From JBFKOL01 sp041628815 (GTDB taxonomy: Bacteria; Bacteroidota; Bacteroidia; Chitinophagales; Saprospiraceae): 6,960 bases of DNA. The DNA lies in NCBI GenBank assembly GCA_041628815.1, contig JBFKOL010000234.1, positions 1-6,960 of the forward strand, in the 5' to 3' direction. The notes under the pieces are model-generated. The model made no database searches. It was not told where the DNA came from and worked only from the letters and a program-made list of their open reading frames with translations. This document shows positions 1-5,832 of the stretch, in pieces. How positions within the stretch are numbered: position 1 is the stretch's first letter; every line of letters begins with the position of its first letter. Position numbers and translations under genes: made by a program.

Positions 1-112
1 ATTCGAGGCGGCTTTGTTCCTGACAAGACTGCATGAGGGTGCCCAGGGCCGCACCTGATACGGTGAGGCCAGCGAGCAATCCGCTTTGTTTCAGTGCTTT
101 TCTCCGGTCCAT
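1..112 (-). CDS. Gluconate 2-dehydrogenase subunit 3-like protein, N-terminal part only (runs off left edge)
   Basis: Only the first 37 codons are visible, read leftwards from an ATG at 112-110. The start lies 2 nt after the TGA of the GMC oxidoreductase (TGA-CC-ATG), so the two genes are almost certainly co-transcribed and probably translationally coupled. The visible part begins MDRRKALKQ: a twin-arginine-like RRKALK motif, then a hydrophobic Gly/Ala/Leu stretch at residues 11-26, then a cysteine at residue 30 in the context MQSC. This could be a Tat signal, a loose lipobox or both; Met at -3 and Gln at -2 are not canonical lipobox residues. In Bacteroidota this kind of N-terminus next to a GMC oxidoreductase is typical of the gluconate 2-dehydrogenase subunit 3 family (Gluconate_2-dh3), the small partner of periplasmic FAD sugar dehydrogenases. 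The family call is inferred from the N-terminus and the neighbour; the body of the protein cannot be seen. Confidence 0.72.
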   Translation of the reverse strand, partial: MDRRKALKQSGLLAGLTVSGAALGTLMQSCQEQSRLE

Positions 113-114
113 GG

Positions 115-1821
115 TCAAAGGTTTAATTTGTTCAATTCCTTTACGGCATAGTCTGCTGCCCTGGCTGTTATGGCCATATAGGTCAGCGAAGGATTCACAC
201 AGGACGAGGACGTCATGCACGCTCCATCTGTGACGAAAACATTTTTACAGGAATGGACCTGGTTCCACTTGTTGAGTACCGAAGTTTTTGGGTCTTTGCC
301 CATACGTGCTGTACCCATTTCATGGATCCCATGGCCCATAGGGCTGTTGTTGTCAAATGGCAGGATATCCTTGAATCCTGCACGTTCGAGCATTTCGACC
401 GCATCTTCCATAGCCTGTTTGTTCATGGCCAATTCGTTTTCCTTGAACTCGGCATCGATATTCAGGGTAGGCAAGCCCCACTTGTCCTTGACATCATGGT
501 TCAGAGAAACTTTGTTTTCATGGTAGGGCAGGCATTCGGCGAAACCCGTAATGAACATACCCCAGGGACCTGGTTTGAATAGGGCTTCCTTGAAGTCAGC
601 ACCGAAATCGGCATTGTTGATGCCAGACCCCCAGTTGGAGCGCCCTGCTCCCCCCTGGTAACCGAAACCTCGAACAAACTTGTCGGTACTCGAGCGTTTG
701 TCGATGTTGTAATAACGGGGTATATAAATTCCATTCGGTCTCCGTCCGCTGTAATATTTGTCTTCATAACCATCGATGGAACCCATAGCGCCGACTTTAT
801 AGGTGTGGTCCATGAGATTGTGTCCCAATTCACCGCTATCGTTACCCAGCCCTTCGGGAAAACGGTCCGAAACGGATCGAAGTAAAATAGCTGTGGAACT
901 CAATGCGGAGGCATTTACAAATATGATGCGGGCACTGAATTCGAGTATATCCATGGTTTCCCCATCTATGACTCGAACCCCAGTGGCTTTTCCTTTTTCA
1001 TGGTCGTAGATAATTGATTCTACGACAGAGTAGGGTCTAATCGTCACATTGCCCGTAGCTTCCGCAGCGGGAATCGTCACGGCATTGCTGCTGAAGTAAG
1101 CCCCGTAGGGGCATCCTCTGGAGCACCGATTCCGGTATTGGCATTTCCCCCTGCCGTTAAGGGGTTCGGTTAGATGCGCTACCCGGCCAATGATGAGGTA
1201 TCGGTTTTCATAGTTGGATTCAATGGATTCTTTGAGATGTTCTTCGACACAATTGAGCTCCATTGGAGGCAGGAAGTGGCTGTCAGGAAGCTGTGGCAAG
1301 CCCATCGCCTGACCGCTTATGCCCGCAAATTTCTCGACATAGGTATACCAGGGTTCGAGATCCTTATACCTGATGGGCCAGTCCACGCCGTGTCCGTCCG
1401 TAGCATTGGCCTCGAAGTCCATCTTGCTCCATCGATAGGTTTGCTTGCCCCAGAGCAGTGACTTTCCGCCCACTTGGTGGCCCCGTACCCAGAGAAAAGG
1501 CTTGACTTCGGTGTATGGATTGTCTACATCGCTGGCGTAGAAATGGAGGTTATCTTTTCCAATCCAACCAATCCGGCTCATTACCGAATGCTCCACATGG
1601 TCCTCATAAGTGCCCGCTCCTCGCATTTCATAGTCCCAGGTCTCGTTGTTCACGGTAGGGTAGTCGCGGATGTGTTTTACCATGGGCCCCTTTTCCAACA
1701 CAAGGGTTTTAAGACCTTTTTCACACAATTCCTTGGCGGCCCAACCACCGCTGATCCCCGAACCGATGACGATGGCGTCGAAGGTATTTTGTTGTGCAGC
1801 TTTGACGTTTAAAAATGGCAT
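115..1821 (-). CDS. GMC-family FAD-dependent oxidoreductase (sugar/alcohol dehydrogenase large subunit)
   Basis: A complete 568-residue enzyme. Seen in the sequence: an N-terminal Rossmann FAD motif GSGISG (residues 20-25) with an acidic residue in VLEKG (E43); the GMC signature GHQVGGKSLLWG (114-125); a cysteine motif C227-x5-C233-x3-C237 followed by PYGA; and the C-terminal GMC domain with HEMGTARMG (500-508) and VNPSLTYMA (542-550). H500 and N543 are the expected catalytic His/Asn pair. GMC dehydrogenases oxidise a hydroxyl group of a sugar or alcohol with FAD. The cysteine spacing resembles the Fe-S ligand region of bacterial FAD-glucose dehydrogenase alpha subunits. No signal peptide is visible. 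Together with the adjacent subunit 3-like gene, this points to a gluconate 2-dehydrogenase, glucoside 3-dehydrogenase or FAD-glucose dehydrogenase type of complex; the actual substrate cannot be told. The ATG at 1821 has no clear Shine-Dalgarno, but the FAD motif follows within 20 residues, so the start is reasonable. Confidence 0.93.
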   Translation of the reverse strand: MPFLNVKAAQQNTFDAIVIGSGISGGWAAKELCEKGLKTLVLEKGPMVKHIRDYPTVNNETWDYEMRGAGTYEDHVEHSVMSRIGWIGKDNLHFYASDVDNPYTEVKPFLWVRGHQVGGKSLLWGKQTYRWSKMDFEANATDGHGVDWPIRYKDLEPWYTYVEKFAGISGQAMGLPQLPDSHFLPPMELNCVEEHLKESIESNYENRYLIIGRVAHLTEPLNGRGKCQYRNRCSRGCPYGAYFSSNAVTIPAAEATGNVTIRPYSVVESIIYDHEKGKATGVRVIDGETMDILEFSARIIFVNASALSSTAILLRSVSDRFPEGLGNDSGELGHNLMDHTYKVGAMGSIDGYEDKYYSGRRPNGIYIPRYYNIDKRSSTDKFVRGFGYQGGAGRSNWGSGINNADFGADFKEALFKPGPWGMFITGFAECLPYHENKVSLNHDVKDKWGLPTLNIDAEFKENELAMNKQAMEDAVEMLERAGFKDILPFDNNSPMGHGIHEMGTARMGKDPKTSVLNKWNQVHSCKNVFVTDGACMTSSSCVNPSLTYMAITARAADYAVKELNKLNL

Positions 1822-2088
1822 TAATCGACTTGTAGGTTAGTTAACAGTTCTATTTTCTTTAGATCTGGCAAGATATTCAATTTTGTCTGAATGAAAAGAT
1901 GGATAAAGGGAACCTTGAGAGTTAACTCATTGCTGATACTGTATGACTGGGAAATTTAATTTATGTGAGTATGAATTGCGAATAATTCAGTCGTAGGAAG
2001 CTGAATTTCCATTCCTGTAACTATTTGGTTGGTGAGAAATTCTCTCGAAATCGTTTTAGAATAGATATCTTAAATTGTACCGTAGGAA
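1822..2088. other. Divergent intergenic region
   Basis: These 267 bp separate the leftward GMC gene from the rightward DUF6090-like gene and must hold promoters for both directions unless transcription enters from elsewhere. The region is AT-rich. I searched by eye on both strands for the Bacteroidota -7 element TAnnTTTG and found no convincing copy. No tRNA-like fold or credible small ORF was seen. The only structure noted is the 7-bp inverted repeat at 1984-2007. Confidence 0.6.
1984..2007. repeat. Short inverted repeat (7-bp arms, 10-nt loop)
   Basis: AATTCAG at 1984-1990 is exactly complementary to CTGAATT at 2001-2007, with a 10-nt spacer. It lies about 80 bp upstream of the DUF6090-like start. 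No T-run follows on either side, so it is not a good intrinsic terminator. It could be an operator or a 5'-leader hairpin, but arms of this length also occur by chance in AT-rich DNA. Confidence 0.25.
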
Positions 2089-2817
2089 ATGTTGTTTTTC
2101 TTCAGATCAATTCGCAGAACCTTGATATCCATGTCCGCTTTCAGGAAGTATTTCTTGTATGCCGTGGGAGAAATCCTGCTCGTAATGATTGGCATTTTGT
2201 TGGCGCTACAGGTGAACAACTGGAATGAGTCACGGATCAACAGGAACAGGGAGGTAAAATTGCTTCAAGGGTTGAGATCCAATTTAGAGACCAATGCGGA
2301 ACGTCTTAAGAAAGATATTGAGGACGACAGAAGATATTTCAATTCTTGCAAAATCGTGGTACATCACCTCGACAGTCGGTTGCCCTACCACGATTCACTG
2401 GACATTCACCTAGAACTATCACAATTTTCGGCCGATATTGTACTGGCCACGTCAGCATTTGAAGCCATCCGATCCATTGGGTTTGACATCATTTCCGACG
2501 ACTCATTGCGCGATGGCATCATACATTTGTTTGACACAGAATATTCAACCATGGTCAGGAATACCCGGGGATTGGAAGATCAGTTTTGGCCTAGTATCGT
2601 CCTGCCAGTATCCAACAGACATTTGAGAATCCATGCTTTGGAAAGAAGAGAGGCCGGTTATTTTCCTACAGATTATGAGGCACTTATGGATGATGTTGAA
2701 TTTGTCAGTATGATAGAAAAAAGAGCGGTATTTAGGTGGGAGGCCGTAATGCAAAAAACACAATCACTGGACCTGACCCTGGATCTGATCAATTGGATCG
2801 ACCGGGAACTTCATTAA
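2089..2817 (+). CDS. DUF6090-like single-pass membrane protein of unknown function
   Basis: A 242-residue protein. The N-terminus has a short basic, aromatic segment (MLFFFRSIRR), then one hydrophobic membrane span at about residues 21-41 containing the family-type pattern YAVGEI...IGILLALQVNNWNE (G27, E28, G35, N44-W45-N46-E47). This GE...GI...NWNE pattern marks the DUF6090 family, which is common in Bacteroidota and has no assigned function to my knowledge. The remaining ~195 residues are soluble and charged: residues 48-90 look helical, perhaps coiled coil, and the rest is mixed. A stop (TAG at 2083-2085) lies two codons upstream, so 2089 is the first possible ATG. An AGGAA at 2084-2088 directly abuts it, which is very tight for a Shine-Dalgarno. 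A second Met at residue 15 is possible but would cut the conserved-looking N-terminus. The gene runs in the same direction as the oxidoreductase genes, 114 bp upstream of them; a functional link is not shown. Confidence 0.82.
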   Translation: MLFFFRSIRRTLISMSAFRKYFLYAVGEILLVMIGILLALQVNNWNESRINRNREVKLLQGLRSNLETNAERLKKDIEDDRRYFNSCKIVVHHLDSRLPYHDSLDIHLELSQFSADIVLATSAFEAIRSIGFDIISDDSLRDGIIHLFDTEYSTMVRNTRGLEDQFWPSIVLPVSNRHLRIHALERREAGYFPTDYEALMDDVEFVSMIEKRAVFRWEAVMQKTQSLDLTLDLINWIDRELH

Positions 2818-2820
2818 AAA

Positions 2821-2924
2821 GAAATTCCTTATCAGAATCATATCATCGCTATCCCTGATCTCAATCATATGTAATTTGATCATAAGATTACTCCTTTGAA
2901 GGATTACTAACTTGAAGGAATTTC
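2821..2924 (+). repeat. Exact 10-bp inverted repeat flanking the gap, right arm over the korA ribosome binding site
   Basis: GAAATTCCTT at 2821-2830 is the exact reverse complement of AAGGAATTTC at 2915-2924, with 84 nt between them. The left arm starts 3 nt after the TAA of the DUF6090-like gene. The right arm includes the AAGGAA that is the best Shine-Dalgarno for the alpha subunit. In a read-through transcript the arms could pair and mask the ribosome binding site. A second pyrimidine-rich stretch, TCCTT at 2892-2896, could also pair with AAGGA nearby. A regulatory role is inference only. Confidence 0.35.
2914..2920 (+). promoter_or_regulatory. Probable ribosome binding site of the alpha subunit
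   Basis: GAAGGAA lies 11 nt before the ATG at 2932. It is one of the better Shine-Dalgarno matches in the window, where most starts have weak ones. It supports 2932 as the start; the next in-frame Met is residue 52, inside the conserved gamma domain. Confidence 0.55.
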
Positions 2925-2931
2925 CTGTCAA

Positions 2932-4845
2932 ATGGAAAAGGATATTGTCGTACCCCAGAAAAAGAGATCTCATCACAGTCAGGGCAAACGTAAAAGCATC
3001 AAGCAGGCGATCGTTGAAATAGTCAGCGATTCCGGGGAAGGCGCACAAAAGTGCGGTCAGAGCCTGGGTGCCATATCCGCCAAAATGGGCAATGGCGTAT
3101 GGACTGTGGAGATCATCCCGGCAGAAATACAACCTCCGGCTAGATCCAGGGAAGGTGCCTCGGGGATCCGGGTCCGCATCGGATCTAAGCAAGTCACCAA
3201 TATGGGTAACCATGCAGACCTGGTGGTAGCCTTGAATGAACAGGTACTCTATGGCCGTTTGCGCCAGGATGCGTATGACGAAAATACAGTGATGCTCATC
3301 GAAAATAAATGGGCAGACCACGAAGTCGATTCCATACGTGAACAATATGCCTCAGCGCTTGAGGAATTCCGCCAATTGGGCATTCAAATTATAGAGATTC
3401 CCATGGAAGAGGAATGCCTGAGATTGATTCCGGATCCCAGGAAGGGCAAGAATATGTGGGTCCTTGGTATGCTCAGCTATATTTACAAGCGCGACCTCAA
3501 AATTGCGGAAGAACAAGTCGCACAGATTTTCAAAAAGAAATCCAAAGCGGTCGTTGACATCAACCTGAAATTGCTCCACGCAGGACACTTGTGGGCCGTT
3601 GAGAATATAAACCTGCAATATGAAATCCCTGCAATGAATGTAGATTTTGACCAGGTCGTCATGAACGGTAATGAAGCCTTGAGTTTTGGTGTCATGGCAG
3701 CGGGCATTGAATTGTGTTCGATGTATCCCATTACGCCCGCAACCTCTGTTTCCCATCATCTCGCAGAGCACATCGAAAAGGTAGGGGGCGTTGTTCATCA
3801 GGCCGAAGATGAAATCGCAGCCATAGGTTTTGCCATAGGTGCTTCTTTTGCAGGTAAGACTTCGGTAACAGTAACCTCGGGCCCCGGGCTTGCACTGAAA
3901 ACAGAGTTTTTAGGATTGGCCGTAATGGCAGAAATACCCCTGGTGATTATCGATGTTCAAAGAGGTGGACCATCAACGGGCTTGCCGACCAAGGTCGAAC
4001 AAAGTGACCTGTTGGCAGCCATTTACGGAGAGGCTGGAGATGCACCCAAAATCGTTCTTGCCGCAGCGACGATTGAAGAGTGTTTTCACTTTGTCATTCT
4101 GGCACGCAAATTGGCCGAGTCCTTCAGGACACCGGTCATTTTATTGAGCGATGCCAACCTCGCTACGGGCGTGCAACCTTTCAGGCGTCCACCAATTGAT
4201 ACAGAATGGTTTTCGCCACCCATCGATCAAAGCCCATGGCAGGAAGGAGTGAAGCCGTTCGACTGGGATCCCAATACGGGTCTCAGTCGAAGGCCGATAC
4301 CTGGACAGAAAGGTGGTGAATACACGGTAACTGGATTGGCACACGGACCTCATGGCCGCGTAGCTTATGAACCAGAGATTAACCAAAACAGTGCAGAGAG
4401 CCGGAGCCGCAAAATGGCCGCATTTCAAAAAACGCTTAAAACACCCGAGATCAATGGTGATCCGGAAGGTGATTTGTTAATCGTGGGATGGGGATCTACC
4501 TTAGGAGCTATAGAAGAGGCCGTTGAAGTCGCGCGTGAAGAAGGCTACAAGGTGAGTCATATGCATCTGAGGTTCCTTTTTCCTATTGTGCCTGGATTGA
4601 GCGAGGTATTCCGGCGCTTTAAGAAAGTGATCACCGTAGAAATTAATTACAGTGATCAGCTGGGCAAACCGATGATCACCGCAGAAAACAGGCGATATGC
4701 ACAGTTGGCATGGTATCTCCGTGCCAAGACAATGTGTGACATCGACTGCTTCAGCAACGTTTATGGCCAGCCCATGAATCCTGGGAAAGTGTTAGATATG
4801 ATCAAACGGGAATTGGTCAAAAGTCGGCAGGAGATGGTTACATGA
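2932..4845 (+). CDS. korA: 2-oxoacid:ferredoxin oxidoreductase, alpha subunit (fused gamma-alpha; KorA type)
   Basis: A 637-residue cytosolic subunit. Residues ~25-215 are the gamma domain: glycine-rich DSGEGAQKCG (33-42) followed by AEIQPPARSREGASGIRVRIG (64-84), as in KorA-type proteins. Residues ~240-630 form the alpha part with the hallmark YPITP (265-269), SGPG (316-319) and QRGGPSTGLPT (343-353), then a C-terminal transketolase-like domain (LLIVGWGSTLGAI, 515-527). With the beta subunit it converts a 2-oxoacid plus CoA to acyl-CoA, CO2 and reduced ferredoxin. The fused two-subunit form is typical of 2-oxoglutarate enzymes, though 2-oxoacid specificity varies and a pyruvate or branched-chain substrate is not excluded. 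The first ~22 residues are a basic extension (KKRSHHSQGKRK) before the conserved fold. No 4Fe-4S ferredoxin motif is present. The gene ends in a tandem stop TGA-TAA (4843-4848), 15 nt before the beta start. Confidence 0.93.
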   Translation: MEKDIVVPQKKRSHHSQGKRKSIKQAIVEIVSDSGEGAQKCGQSLGAISAKMGNGVWTVEIIPAEIQPPARSREGASGIRVRIGSKQVTNMGNHADLVVALNEQVLYGRLRQDAYDENTVMLIENKWADHEVDSIREQYASALEEFRQLGIQIIEIPMEEECLRLIPDPRKGKNMWVLGMLSYIYKRDLKIAEEQVAQIFKKKSKAVVDINLKLLHAGHLWAVENINLQYEIPAMNVDFDQVVMNGNEALSFGVMAAGIELCSMYPITPATSVSHHLAEHIEKVGGVVHQAEDEIAAIGFAIGASFAGKTSVTVTSGPGLALKTEFLGLAVMAEIPLVIIDVQRGGPSTGLPTKVEQSDLLAAIYGEAGDAPKIVLAAATIEECFHFVILARKLAESFRTPVILLSDANLATGVQPFRRPPIDTEWFSPPIDQSPWQEGVKPFDWDPNTGLSRRPIPGQKGGEYTVTGLAHGPHGRVAYEPEINQNSAESRSRKMAAFQKTLKTPEINGDPEGDLLIVGWGSTLGAIEEAVEVAREEGYKVSHMHLRFLFPIVPGLSEVFRRFKKVITVEINYSDQLGKPMITAENRRYAQLAWYLRAKTMCDIDCFSNVYGQPMNPGKVLDMIKRELVKSRQEMVT

Positions 4846-4860
4846 TAAACTATTAGGTAG

Positions 4861-5832
4861 ATGTTTACAATAACACACGAATTATGTTCCATACCGGTGG
4901 CCGAGGAGCACTACGGGATGGACGATTATGCAAAAAGTACACCCAGGTGGTGCCCAGGTTGTGGCGGTCACTCCATACTAACAGCTGTACAGCGGGTCTG
5001 TAAGGATTTGCAATATCCACCGGAAAAGACAGTAGCCGTATCCGGAATCGGTTGTAGCAGCCGTTTTCCTCATTACATGGGCACCTATGGCTTTCATGGA
5101 CTGCACGGACGAGCATTCCCCGTGGCTTGTGGTATCAAATTCAGAAGACCAGACCTGCATGTTTTCGTGGTGACAGGGGACGGAGACTGCTGTTCGATAG
5201 GTGCCGGGCACTGGGTCCATGCCATCCGCTACAATATGAAAATGGTCGTACTGCTGTTTGATAATGGCATCTATGGTCTTACCAAAAAACAGACCTCACC
5301 GACCAGTCCTATGGGGACACTATCCAACACCCATCCGAAAGGCTCAGTTTTGCCTCCCATTAATCCGATTCAGACCACCTTGGGATTTGCAAATGTGTCT
5401 TTTGTTGCACAGACTACCGACTGGAATTCCGCTCACCTTTATGCGACCATCCGCAGGGCGGCTGATCATCCCGGACTGGCCTTTGTGCGCATAGTGCAGC
5501 GATGCCCCGTTTTCATGAAAGACCTGTACGGCGATATTGCAGTGAATCCCGATGAACTCATCCTGCTATCCCATGAAAGAGGTGTTACCCTGAAACCCGG
5601 TATTAAAAAATCCTTCAAACGCGTGGTAGAACATGATCCTTCTGACCTCAATGAGGCAAGAAGACTGGCGGATGTAAAAAATGGCATTCCGATAGGACTG
5701 CTTTATGAAAATATAGAAAGTCCGCGTTATGATCTTTATGGGGCCCATAACCGTGGGATGGGTAAAAATGAGAAGAAGGAAGCCCTTGAATCACTCTTGG
5801 ATAAGTATTCTATTAGTAATCCGACGCTATGA
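4861..5832 (+). CDS. korB: 2-oxoacid:ferredoxin oxidoreductase, beta subunit (TPP and [4Fe-4S]; KorB type)
   Basis: A 323-residue subunit that binds thiamine pyrophosphate and one [4Fe-4S] cluster. Seen: RWCPGCGGHSIL (29-40) supplying C31 and C34; GIGCSSR (62-68) supplying C65; QRCPVF (213-218) supplying C215, the four expected cluster ligands. The TPP/Mg motif is GDGD (106-109) through DNGIYGLTK (134-142). This is the electron-transfer half of the KorAB complex; the adjacent alpha gene is its partner. The conserved LTKGQ segment reads LTKKQ here (140-144). Start choice: ATG 4861 has only a weak AGG upstream, whereas ATG 4918 (residue 20) has GAGGAG at 4903-4908 with ideal spacing and still leaves 10 residues before WCPGCG. 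I keep 4861 because it fits the length of the family's usual N-terminus, but 4918 is a real alternative. The stop (5830-5832) overlaps the next start. Confidence 0.93.
   Translation: MFTITHELCSIPVAEEHYGMDDYAKSTPRWCPGCGGHSILTAVQRVCKDLQYPPEKTVAVSGIGCSSRFPHYMGTYGFHGLHGRAFPVACGIKFRRPDLHVFVVTGDGDCCSIGAGHWVHAIRYNMKMVVLLFDNGIYGLTKKQTSPTSPMGTLSNTHPKGSVLPPINPIQTTLGFANVSFVAQTTDWNSAHLYATIRRAADHPGLAFVRIVQRCPVFMKDLYGDIAVNPDELILLSHERGVTLKPGIKKSFKRVVEHDPSDLNEARRLADVKNGIPIGLLYENIESPRYDLYGAHNRGMGKNEKKEALESLLDKYSISNPTL
4903..4908 (+). promoter_or_regulatory. Strong Shine-Dalgarno-like site inside the korB N-terminus
   Basis: GAGGAG sits 9 nt before an in-frame ATG at 4918-4920. If used it gives a 304-residue beta subunit beginning MDDYAKSTPRWCPGCG. 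The same bases also encode Glu15-Glu16 in the longer version, so the match may be a coincidence of codon use. Confidence 0.3.

Larger units (their letters stand above)
2818..2931 (+). other. Intergenic gap upstream of the 2-oxoacid oxidoreductase genes
   Basis: This AT-rich gap of 114 bp has no convincing terminator for the upstream gene (no GC-rich hairpin with a T-run). A sequence TAATTTG at 2872-2878 is one base short of the Bacteroidota -7 consensus TAnnTTTG, and I see no matching -33 TTG, so a promoter here is possible but not supported. It contains the inverted repeat 2821-2830/2915-2924 and a direct repeat TTGAAGGA at 2896-2903 and 2912-2919. Confidence 0.5.

Noticed and set aside
2831..2859. 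ATCAG...CTGAT as a possible terminator after the DUF6090-like gene
   Set aside because: The stem is only 5 bp with a 19-nt loop, AT-rich and without a T-run.
2872..2878. TAATTTG as a Bacteroidota -7 promoter element for korA
   Set aside because: It is one base short of TAnnTTTG and no TTG is placed about 19-20 bp upstream, so it is not listed as a promoter.
2917..2925. GGAATTTCC, a palindrome-like word, as a separate operator
   Set aside because: It is short and overlaps the ribosome binding site and the longer inverted repeat, which explains it better.
2764..3345. Minus-strand open frame of 193 codons opposite the DUF6090-like 3' end and the korA 5' end
   Set aside because: It overlaps two well-supported genes, its translation is rich in Cys, His, Phe and Ile in the manner of antisense frames, and it matches no family that I recognise.
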